Notes under the pieces: generated by a model
Seen by the model: the letters and a program-made list of their open reading frames with translations, nothing else
What the model was told of the DNA's origin: nothing
Databases searched by the model: none
Source: Confluentibacter sediminis
GTDB lineage: Bacteria; Bacteroidota; Bacteroidia; Flavobacteriales; Flavobacteriaceae
DNA: 64,000 nt
Assembly (NCBI RefSeq): GCF_003258355.1
Contig: NZ_QKPO01000016.1
Location: 62,001-126,000 of the forward strand
Direction: 5' to 3'
Program-made: the position numbers and the translations under genes
Part shown: positions 28,663-36,644 of the stretch, piece after piece
Layout of the letters: each line of letters opens with the position of its first letter
How positions within the stretch are numbered: position 1 is the stretch's first letter

Positions 28663-29601
28663 TTATTTCCGTTTCCTGAGTTTATTTAAAGATGCATTTA
28701 ATTCATATCCCAATAATAAGATATTGGCATTTAGCCATAAATAAAACATCAATATTAAAAGCGCACCAATAGAACCATATAACTTATTATAATTGCTGAA
28801 GTTTTCAATGTAAATACCAAAAAGGAATGACAAAAGCGCGACAAGAAACGTAGTGAATAATGCCCCTATGGAAAAGAATTTGGAATCTTTTCCTTCTTTT
28901 GTTCCAAAGTAATATAAGGTGGCAGTAGCAAAATACACCATCATAACAGAAAATATATATTTTACCATATTGGACCAAAACATGACTTGCGACTTTACTT
29001 CATATCCATCATTAAGTGTTAACAATAGTTTTTGAACCACATATATTTGGAAATACCCTAAAACCACAATCATGATAATAAGTAAAAAAGCCAATATCAA
29101 AGCAATACTTAAGGCATATAAATATTGTCGAAATACGTTTCTTGATAATTGACTATGATAAGAATTTTCAAACCCAGAAAACAGGGCATTGACGCCATTT
29201 GCCATCAATACTATTGATAAAACAAAAACCGAAGATAACAATCCTCCTCTTTGTGATTGGTCTATATTTTCAAAAATATTTTCAAAGAAAAAGTCTGAGG
29301 TGCTTGCTGGCAAATAGGATTCTAAAAATTTTAAAAATTCAATTTTAAAATCATCAATAGGCACATAGGGAATAATAATTAACACAAATAATAAAAAAGG
29401 AAACAAAGCCATAAAAAAACTGAAAGCTATAGCACTAGCCCTAGTTGTTAATGCCCCTTTTACAATGCCTGTTAAATAGAGTTCAAATAAATCGTAAAAA
29501 GACAAACCTTCAAGACCTGGCAACTTAATTCGTTTAAAAAAACGAACCAATTCATTCAAAACTGGAATTTTAGCTAGTTTTTCTTCTAGAGGTTTTGTCA
29601 T
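28663..29601 (-). CDS. YihY/virulence factor BrkB family membrane protein
   Basis: 312 aa with six hydrophobic segments. The block TTRASAIAFSFFMALFPFLL and the late LYGSIGALLILMFYLWLNA are diagnostic of YihY/BrkB (once misnamed RNase BN). The C-terminal tail LGYELNASLNKLRKRK is typical. Function uncertain; inner-membrane. Probably transcribed together with priA. Confidence 0.9.
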   Translation of the reverse strand: MTKPLEEKLAKIPVLNELVRFFKRIKLPGLEGLSFYDLFELYLTGIVKGALTTRASAIAFSFFMALFPFLLFVLIIIPYVPIDDFKIEFLKFLESYLPASTSDFFFENIFENIDQSQRGGLLSSVFVLSIVLMANGVNALFSGFENSYHSQLSRNVFRQYLYALSIALILAFLLIIMIVVLGYFQIYVVQKLLLTLNDGYEVKSQVMFWSNMVKYIFSVMMVYFATATLYYFGTKEGKDSKFFSIGALFTTFLVALLSFLFGIYIENFSNYNKLYGSIGALLILMFYLWLNANILLLGYELNASLNKLRKRK

Positions 29602-29682
29602 TAATAATTTGCGTAAAGATTAAAAGCAAAGTTATTAAAATAAAGAGTTATATAACGAATTAATGCTGACAGCTTAAAGATA

Positions 29683-30543
29683 CTATTTCATAGCTTTTAA
29701 GCTTAAATCCATATTATGAACCGAATGTGTTATAGCTCCAGAAGAAATGAAGTTTACACCACATTCTGCATAATGCCGAATGGTATCTGCATCAATATTT
29801 CCAGAGGATTCTGTTAAACATGTATTACCAATTAATTTTACCGCTTTTTTGGTATCTTCATAATCAAAATTATCGATTAAGATTCTATAAATACCATCAT
29901 TTTGTAATATCTCTTTAACTTCTGATAAATTTCTGGCTTCCACCATAATTTTCAGGTCTTTTCCTGTTTCATTAAGATATTCTTTGGTCATTTCGATAGC
30001 TCTAGTAATCCCACCAGCAAAATCGATATGATTGTCTTTTAGCATAATCATGTCAAACAAACCAAATCTATGATTTTCACCTCCTCCAATTTTTACAGCC
30101 CATTTTTCTAGCATTCTTATGCCTGGCGTGGTTTTTCTGGTATCTAAAATTTGTGTTTTTGTGCCTTTTAATAAATCTACAAAACCTCTAGTCTTAGTAG
30201 CAATGGCACTCATACGTTGCATCCCATTTAAAACGGTACGCTCGCATTTTAATATAGACTGCGGGGCACCTTCAACATACAATACAACATCTCCATATGT
30301 AACTTCAGAGCCATCCTCTATTAATATATCAACTTTCAAAGTTTTATCCACATAAGCGAATACCCTTTTCGCATAATTAACCCCTGCAATAATGCCTTTA
30401 TCCTTAACTAAAAGTTTAGCTTTTCCTCTAGCATTTTCCGGTATACAAGCTAAAGAGCTATGATCTCCATCACCAACATCTTCTCTAATAGCATTAGAAA
30501 TTATTAATTCAAGTTCGTTTTCAAATTGTTCTTTGGTTATCAT
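29683..30543 (-). CDS. nadC: Nicotinate-nucleotide pyrophosphorylase (carboxylating)
   Basis: 286 aa, full length. It converts quinolinate and PRPP to nicotinate mononucleotide in de novo NAD synthesis. Recognised by ILDTRKTTPGIRMLEKWAV, GGGENHRFGLFDMIMLKDNH (substrate Lys and Arg/His), MVEARNLSE and the terminal ISSGAITHSV. nadA and nadB are not in the window. It is divergent from rlmH. Confidence 0.96.
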   Translation of the reverse strand: MITKEQFENELELIISNAIREDVGDGDHSSLACIPENARGKAKLLVKDKGIIAGVNYAKRVFAYVDKTLKVDILIEDGSEVTYGDVVLYVEGAPQSILKCERTVLNGMQRMSAIATKTRGFVDLLKGTKTQILDTRKTTPGIRMLEKWAVKIGGGENHRFGLFDMIMLKDNHIDFAGGITRAIEMTKEYLNETGKDLKIMVEARNLSEVKEILQNDGIYRILIDNFDYEDTKKAVKLIGNTCLTESSGNIDADTIRHYAECGVNFISSGAITHSVHNMDLSLKAMK

Positions 30544-30654
30544 ATTTAGAAAGTTTGCGCTAAAATAAGAAATTGATTGGCTAATTGTGATGTTGGAATT
30601 ATGAATTTTGTGTTTTTTTTTAATTTAAATCCGTTATTCATAAATTGTAAATAC

Positions 30655-30662
30655 TAATTTTG
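30655..30662 (+). promoter_or_regulatory. -7 box of rlmH, very close to the start codon
   Basis: TAATTTTG matches TAnnTTTG and ends 4 nt before the rlmH ATG at 30667. No clear -33 TTTG was found at the usual distance. If used, transcription would start about at the ATG. Confidence 0.4.
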
Positions 30663-30666
30663 CCAT

Positions 30667-31140
30667 ATGACCATTAAGCTACTTGCCATAGGGAAAACAG
30701 ATAATAAAGAATTGATATCTTTAATAGATATTTACTCAAAAAGGTTGTCTTTTTATATTAATTTTCAGTTGGATATTATTCCTGATATAAAAAAAACCAA
30801 ACATTTAAGTGAAAATCAGCAAAAACAAAAAGAAGGCGAATTGATTCTTGAAAAGATAGGCAACACAGACATATTAATCCTTTTAGATGAAAAGGGAAAA
30901 GAATATAATTCTATTAATTTTTCTGAATATTTACAAAAACATATGAATTCTGGTATAAAACAATTGGTGTTTGTAATTGGTGGTCCCTATGGATTTTCGG
31001 AAGATGTTTATAATAAATCAAATGGGAAACTGTCACTATCTAAAATGACATTTTCCCATCAAATGATTCGCTTGTTTTTTATTGAACAACTATATAGAGG
31101 GTTCACTATTTTAAAAAATGAACCTTACCATCATCAATAA
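30667..31140 (+). CDS. rlmH: 23S rRNA (pseudouridine1915-N3)-methyltransferase RlmH
   Basis: 157 aa, SPOUT-class (trefoil knot). The motifs LLDEKGKEYNSINFSEYL, FVIGGPYGFSEDVYN and the terminal FFIEQLYRGFTILKNEPYHH are those of RlmH, which methylates pseudouridine 1915 in helix 69 of 23S rRNA. The terminal His-rich tail is intact. It converges with the HPF gene with 4 nt between the stops. Confidence 0.97.
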   Translation: MTIKLLAIGKTDNKELISLIDIYSKRLSFYINFQLDIIPDIKKTKHLSENQQKQKEGELILEKIGNTDILILLDEKGKEYNSINFSEYLQKHMNSGIKQLVFVIGGPYGFSEDVYNKSNGKLSLSKMTFSHQMIRLFFIEQLYRGFTILKNEPYHHQ

Positions 31141-31144
31141 ACGA

Positions 31145-31444
31145 CTAGTGCATTTTATAAACTTCTTTTCTCTTTTTTAATTGACGTTCTAAATCACCAA
31201 TAGTCTCCCTTACAGAAACTTCAAAGTTTTTTTCGCTGGAAGACGCATAAATTCTTGGGCCAGGCAAGCTTAACTCTATATTGCAGATTTTACCAGTTTC
31301 AGGAAGGTGTTCTTCTTGTTTAAAATATACGGTGGCACTTATTAAAAACTCGTATCTGTCAAATAATTTTCTTAGCTTTTCTTCAGTGAATGCCGATAAT
31401 GTTTCACTTACATCTACATCTACATATTCAAAATTTACTATCAT
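31145..31444 (-). CDS. hpf: Ribosome hibernation-promoting factor, short form (HPF/YfiA family)
   Basis: 99 aa. It has the S30AE fold: FEYVDVDVSETLSAFTEEKLRKL, then ATVYFKQEE, IELSLPGPRIYASSSEKNF and VSVRETIGDLERQLKKRKE. The absence of the long C-terminal dimerisation domain makes it the short HPF/RaiA-like type, which binds the 30S decoding region in stationary phase. It has its own upstream AT-rich leader. Confidence 0.9.
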   Translation of the reverse strand: MIVNFEYVDVDVSETLSAFTEEKLRKLFDRYEFLISATVYFKQEEHLPETGKICNIELSLPGPRIYASSSEKNFEVSVRETIGDLERQLKKRKEVYKMH

Positions 31445-31605
31445 AACTTCATGTTTTATTTAATTAGTTTATAGGTGTAAGTTACATTTTTCCAAATTAA
31501 TTTAAGCTGATATTCATCATAAAAAAAACATAAATATTTATCTAAAAACCACTTTTAGTTTGAGAAGTTGAATTTTTTTAATAAAAAATTCATTCTGTAT
31601 AAACT

Positions 31606-32004
31606 TCAAAAACTTTTAATTATACGCTCTATTTCTTTAGGGTTTACTGGTTTAGTAATATAGGAAGATATGTTTTTGTTTTTCTTTGCTCTCTCTATAT
31701 CAACCTCGTCTACAGATGATGAAACCATATGCACGATGGTGTTCTTACACAAATCAGACTTGATTTTTTCAAATTCTTCCAAAAACTCAAACCCGTCCAT
31801 AATAGGCATATTTATATCTAAGAAAACGATATCTGGAAGTTCTGCTTCATTATTTTTATGATCGTCAATAAAATTAATAGCCTCTTCTCCATCTGGAAAA
31901 GATTTTATTTCAAAGGGCAAATCAAATGACTTTAAAATTTTCTTTATAGTGAATTGATATATTTCATCATCATCAATAACATAAACACTATTTATTTTTT
32001 TCAT
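31606..32004 (-). CDS. Single-domain response regulator
   Basis: 132 aa, receiver domain only. Acidic pocket DDDE (11-14), phosphorylation Asp63 in IVFLDINMPIMDG, Ser in MVSSSVDEVD, and Lys in YITKPVNPKE. It has no DNA-binding or enzymatic output. It starts 3 nt after the stop of the large histidine kinase, so it is almost certainly its partner or a shuttle to another output protein. Confidence 0.92.
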   Translation of the reverse strand: MKKINSVYVIDDDEIYQFTIKKILKSFDLPFEIKSFPDGEEAINFIDDHKNNEAELPDIVFLDINMPIMDGFEFLEEFEKIKSDLCKNTIVHMVSSSVDEVDIERAKKNKNISSYITKPVNPKEIERIIKSF

Positions 32005-32007
32005 ATT

Positions 32008-35000
32008 CTAAAAAATTATTATAAATGTCGTTCCTTTATTTAGCTCGCTTAGTGCCGTAATAGTTCCTCCCATAGCTTGTATTTGGGTTTTGGTCATAAA
32101 TAACCCCACACCTTTAGCCTCGGGATGTCTATGAAATGTTTTATTCAACCCAAACAACTTATCTCCATGTCTATCCATATTAATTCCTAAGCCATTATCC
32201 GTGATTCTTAGCTCTATTTTGCCTTCTTTATTTATTAAAGATTTAATAGCTATTTTAGGATTTCTATCTGGATGCTTATATTTAATGGCATTTTCTACTA
32301 AATTAAGAAAAATACTTTCCAAATAAACTTTCTTAAAATTAATATTTTTTGCTTTTGAAAAATCACTTTCAATAACAGCTTGTGTTTTAAGGATCTCTCC
32401 ACTAAGGACTCCTTTTGTTTTATTTAGCACATCATCAAACGGTATATTTTCAAGGTTCTCTTTATCATCATTTTTTGTTTTAATTGCTTCTACCAAAGTA
32501 TTTAATGTTAAGGTAAGATGATTAATAACAAACTCAAATTTTTCAAACAAAATGTTTTTTTCTTCATTATCTTCTGATGCCTTGTAAAAATTTAAAAGAG
32601 AATTAAGGTTGCTTACAGGCGCTCTTAAATTATGTGAAGTTATATGTGCAAAATCTGCTAATTGATTATTTTGCACAATCAATGTTTTAGTTAAAATTTC
32701 TAAATCATGTTTTGCTTTTAAAATTTTAAGTCTCGCCAAATTTTGGGTAGTTATATCCCTTATAGCAACAGATATTAATAATCCATTTTCTGTCTCTAAG
32801 GGACTTAGGCTTATTTGTATTGGTATGTTTTTACCTTCTATATTTTCACCAGTAAGTTCCCTAATCTCCCCCATTCTTATGGTCTCTTTATCTAAAAAAA
32901 AGTTATTCGCATAAAAAAGCTTGTGATTATTATTGAGGTTTTCTGGAATTAGTTTTTTTATAGATTTATTAGCCAAATCTTCAAAGTGATAACCAAATAA
33001 TTTCTCTGCTTGTTTATTTATTAATTGAATATCTCCGTGTTCATTTATAATTACCGTAGCATCAGGAGCAGATTCCAACAAACCTTTAAACTTATTTTCT
33101 GCCATTTTTTGCTCTGTAACATCTTGACAGGTACCTATTAATCCTATAACCTCCCCTTCATCATTAGTGATAATTTTGCCTAAAACATGAATTGTTTTTA
33201 TTTTCCCATCTTTAGATATTATACGATGAAAAATTGGATAATGTTGTTTATCTTCAATACTCTTTTGTAAATTCTCCATGAAAAATTGTTTGTCATCTGG
33301 ATGAATACATTCAATATATGATTCTGCAGTAATATCTTTTAGCTCCTCTTTATATCCAAGAATCTCATATAAATTACTGGACCACTTTGACTTATTATTG
33401 ATGGCATCCCATTGCCAGTGCCCCATCATGGTTATTTTTTCCGCAGAAACAAGTAATTCGTTTTTTCTTAGTAATTCATCTTCCACTGCTTTCCTTTCTG
33501 AAATGTCAATAGCAACCCCTAAAAAACCTATTTTCTTACCATTCTTATCGTTAATTGCCGTTAGTGTTGAATACACCGAGACTGTTGAACCATCCTTTCT
33601 AATGTAAGTCCATTCTCTTGAATCAGATTTTTTTTGAATAGAAAGCTCAAGATATGGATCAAAATCATTTGGGTTTTTTCCATATAACCTGGCTATATCT
33701 TCAGTAAATTTTTGGATATCTGATTCAACAACGTAAATTTCCGGTCTTTCAATTCCTATCATTTCTGAAGCTGAATATCCTAATAAAAGTTCAGCCCCTT
33801 GATTAAAGTGTTTAATTATACCGCAATTGTCTGTTGATACGATAGCAACAGAGCCTGAATTTAGTATGGTATTTAGCTCATTATTTACTTCAAAAAGTTT
33901 GTTTTGTGATTGCTTTTCAGAAGTAATGTCTTGGAATATTCCATATACTTTCACACATTTACCAGCTTCAAACTCGGAATAAGCAATTTCGCGAATCCAA
34001 ATATCTTCTCCTTCAAGGTTTTTAGCTTCAAGTTCTAAATCAAAAGGAATTTGGTAATCTATACAGGCATTCATAGACTTAATTATCAAATCCTTGGAGT
34101 AGCCATCTTTATAAAAGTTTTTATTGATTTTTCTATTCATAAAAAAATCCTTGGGCACTTTTAAAATTTCGCAAGCTACGTCACTCAAGATATACCGATC
34201 AGTTGCTAAATCCAGTTCCCATGTACCTATTCTGGCTACTTTATTTGTCTTTTCTAAAATTTCCTCTATCCTTGTTTTTTCATTTTCTTTCTCAACTATT
34301 TCAGTAATGTCTCCTGTATGCATAAGCAACCCACCTACTTGGCCTTCAAAATTGTACCAAGGTCTTACATCCCAATAAATCCATTGAACGCTACCATCGG
34401 CACGTCTAAAAGGATATTTATCACACCTATCAATGGCACCATTAAGGCATTCCCTGTGCTTTTCCTTCCAATCTTCTCCTATCTCTGGGAAAATATCATA
34501 ATGCGAACAACCTATAATTTGTTGTCCTTGCATTTTATAGTCTTTTATCCAGCGCTGAGAAACTGCCATATAAACCATATTGTTGTCTAACATTGCAATG
34601 GCTGTAGGTGCTTGATCTATAAAAATTTTATTATAATTCTGCTGTATTTCAAGGTTAGCTTTTAATTTGCTCACTTCTTCCATTCGTTTTATAATTTCCT
34701 CTCTGGATGAAGCTATTTCTTTATTTATCTTAACGAGTTCATCATTTTTATTAATTGTTTTATTAAAAACAGGTAATAAAATAAAAACAAACTCAAAAAT
34801 CAATATTAAAACGGGGATGCATGCTAAAAAATAAATGGTAAGTTTTAAATTGTAAAAATGCTTTTCTGCTGCTTTTTCATATTCCATGACCAACGCATCC
34901 ATATTTTTAAAATAAACCGGTTCGTTTTTAGATATGATTTTTATATTGTCTTTTACTGAACTTGGATTGTTAATAATAGCATTACTAGCATTCAGTATTT

Positions 35001-35364
35001 TTTCATAAGATACATCGGTAACCTTACACAAAGAATCTAAAACAGTATTTTTTTCGTTGTCTATATTTATGGAATGCAAATAATCGTGTGTATGTTTCCA
35101 CGTATTAACAAGTTTTTGCAATTCATTTATAGTATTTAATTTTGAAAGCTTACTCTGATTAGAATCTAAGTCTAATAAATGGACAAGATGGTTAATGCTT
35201 TTAACCAAATACCTTTGCTTTGCAGAAGTATTAATAACGTATGTGTCAGAATTTTGTGAATCAATACTATTTTGAACTGGAATTAAAAATCCTATAATAA
35301 TTAATAAAATTGTTATTATAAATAGTATGTATCTTTTCTTAATAGCCTTTTTTAGCTTTTTCAT
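32008..35364 (-). CDS. Multi-PAS sensor histidine kinase with periplasmic sensor domain
   Basis: 1118 aa. The N-terminus has a membrane helix (~12-30), a ~140-residue all-helical periplasmic part with SAKQRYLVKSINHLVHLL (like a PilJ/type IV MCP sensor), and a second membrane helix (~175-200). About five PAS/PAC units follow (~250-880), with repeated end motifs such as GLLMHTGDITE, VYGIFQDITSE, GFLGVAIDISER, GLIGTCQDVTEQ and SVAIRDIT. The kinase core has the H box ITSHNLRAPVSNL (His ~907), the N box LVENAIKYKHP (~1020), and DNGLGI, then GVGLFMTKTQIQAMGG. Paired with the response regulator at 31606. Stimulus unknown. Confidence 0.93.
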   Translation of the reverse strand: MKKLKKAIKKRYILFIITILLIIIGFLIPVQNSIDSQNSDTYVINTSAKQRYLVKSINHLVHLLDLDSNQSKLSKLNTINELQKLVNTWKHTHDYLHSINIDNEKNTVLDSLCKVTDVSYEKILNASNAIINNPSSVKDNIKIISKNEPVYFKNMDALVMEYEKAAEKHFYNLKLTIYFLACIPVLILIFEFVFILLPVFNKTINKNDELVKINKEIASSREEIIKRMEEVSKLKANLEIQQNYNKIFIDQAPTAIAMLDNNMVYMAVSQRWIKDYKMQGQQIIGCSHYDIFPEIGEDWKEKHRECLNGAIDRCDKYPFRRADGSVQWIYWDVRPWYNFEGQVGGLLMHTGDITEIVEKENEKTRIEEILEKTNKVARIGTWELDLATDRYILSDVACEILKVPKDFFMNRKINKNFYKDGYSKDLIIKSMNACIDYQIPFDLELEAKNLEGEDIWIREIAYSEFEAGKCVKVYGIFQDITSEKQSQNKLFEVNNELNTILNSGSVAIVSTDNCGIIKHFNQGAELLLGYSASEMIGIERPEIYVVESDIQKFTEDIARLYGKNPNDFDPYLELSIQKKSDSREWTYIRKDGSTVSVYSTLTAINDKNGKKIGFLGVAIDISERKAVEDELLRKNELLVSAEKITMMGHWQWDAINNKSKWSSNLYEILGYKEELKDITAESYIECIHPDDKQFFMENLQKSIEDKQHYPIFHRIISKDGKIKTIHVLGKIITNDEGEVIGLIGTCQDVTEQKMAENKFKGLLESAPDATVIINEHGDIQLINKQAEKLFGYHFEDLANKSIKKLIPENLNNNHKLFYANNFFLDKETIRMGEIRELTGENIEGKNIPIQISLSPLETENGLLISVAIRDITTQNLARLKILKAKHDLEILTKTLIVQNNQLADFAHITSHNLRAPVSNLNSLLNFYKASEDNEEKNILFEKFEFVINHLTLTLNTLVEAIKTKNDDKENLENIPFDDVLNKTKGVLSGEILKTQAVIESDFSKAKNINFKKVYLESIFLNLVENAIKYKHPDRNPKIAIKSLINKEGKIELRITDNGLGINMDRHGDKLFGLNKTFHRHPEAKGVGLFMTKTQIQAMGGTITALSELNKGTTFIIIF

Positions 35365-35549
35365 ATACAGATTTATAAATTAATTCAACACCTAATGCTA
35401 TAACCCCTTACGTGTTTTTTATGAAATTGGTTTATAATTAAAATATTAATTATCAGTTTGATAAAAAAAATGTTTATAATATTAAATTAATCAAAAATCC
35501 ATACACATATTTAGAAATTTGTTAAAAAAACAAAAATATTCGTTCAACA

Positions 35550-35918
35550 TCATTTCTTAAACATGAAATAAACGGCTAAAATCAAGAAAACAAAGGCAAT
35601 AATATGATTCGTTTTAAATGTTTCTGTTTTAAAAACAACCAATGTAAAAATGGCAAAAACAGCTAATGTTATGACTTCTTGTAATAACTTTAATTGAATT
35701 AGCGAAAATGGACCTCCATTGGCTTTAAATCCTATCTTATTTGCAGGAACTTGAAAAGCGTATTCAAAGAGGGCAATACCCCAACTCATTAAAACAATGG
35801 CTACCAAACCAAGTTTATTGAACCACTTCCATTCAGCAAACTTTAAATGGCCATACCACGCAATCACCATAAAGGTGTTACTAAACACCAGAAGTAGAAT
35901 GGTTAAAAATCCTTTCAT
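35550..35918 (-). CDS. DMT family protein (DUF486)
   Basis: 122 aa, four membrane segments. The pattern of WYGHLKFAEWKWFNKLGLVAIV, the SWGIALFEYAFQVPANK block and KLLQEVITLAVFAIF is that of the small DUF486/EmrE-related family. Probably a small inner-membrane transporter or its relic; substrate unknown. It stands alone on the minus strand, divergent from rdgB. Confidence 0.87.
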   Translation of the reverse strand: MKGFLTILLLVFSNTFMVIAWYGHLKFAEWKWFNKLGLVAIVLMSWGIALFEYAFQVPANKIGFKANGGPFSLIQLKLLQEVITLAVFAIFTLVVFKTETFKTNHIIAFVFLILAVYFMFKK

Positions 35919-35997
35919 ACATTTTAATATTAAAAAAACACAAAACTAAATTAGTTATTTTTTTGATTGTCTTAATTTTGAAAAAAATATTAATAAC

Positions 35998-36573
35998 ATG
36001 ATGCAATTAGTTTTTGCTACTAACAACTTAAACAAAATAAAAGAAGTTCAAGCGTTAATTCCTGAACACATCAAACTATTGAGTTTAGCAGCTATTGGTT
36101 GCTTTGAAGATATCCCTGAAACCCAAAATACCATTGAAGGTAATGCCATTCAAAAAGCTGAATATATAAAAAGCAACTATGGGTACGATTGTTTTGCAGA
36201 TGACACAGGGCTTGAAGTGGATGTCCTAAACGGTGAACCTGGCGTATTTTCAGCACGTTACGCTGGCAAACAGAGAAATGCATCAGATAATATGAATAAA
36301 CTATTGAATGCTTTACAAGACAGATCCAATAGAAAAGCACAATTTAAAACCGTCATTGCTTTACAATATAATAACCAGAAATATACATTTACAGGAATTT
36401 GTAAAGGAGAAATAACTAAGAACAAACATGGTGAAAAAGGTTTTGGTTACGACCCAATCTTTAAGCCAAATGGATACGAAAAAACATTTGCGGAAATGGA
36501 TTTAAGTTTAAAAAACAGTATTGGACATCGTGGCAAAGCCGTATCTCAATTGGTTGCACTTTTAAATTCTTAG
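35998..36573 (+). CDS. rdgB: Non-canonical purine NTP diphosphatase RdgB/HAM1
   Basis: 191 aa. It has FATNNLNKIKEVQ at the N-terminus, the catalytic FADDTGLEVDVLNGEPGVFSARYAG segment, KGFGYDPIF, and HRGKAVSQL near the end. It removes ITP and XTP from the nucleotide pool. It is followed by the RelA/SpoT gene on the same strand after 71 nt. The start shown begins MMQLVFATN; the second Met is equally possible. Confidence 0.95.
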   Translation: MMQLVFATNNLNKIKEVQALIPEHIKLLSLAAIGCFEDIPETQNTIEGNAIQKAEYIKSNYGYDCFADDTGLEVDVLNGEPGVFSARYAGKQRNASDNMNKLLNALQDRSNRKAQFKTVIALQYNNQKYTFTGICKGEITKNKHGEKGFGYDPIFKPNGYEKTFAEMDLSLKNSIGHRGKAVSQLVALLNS

Positions 36574-36644
36574 GATTTAAAATTAAATTTTAAAAAACAA
36601 AAAACCTAGTTGGCAGTTAATATTCTTTATACTACTTTTAGTTT

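Noticed and set aside
28460-28744. Open frame of 94 codons on the plus strand
   Set aside because: Antisense across the end of the YihY-like gene and the start of priA, with no promoter and no recognisable motif.
34318-34590. Open frame of 90 codons antisense to the histidine kinase
   Set aside because: It mirrors a PAS domain; composition is that of a complementary frame.
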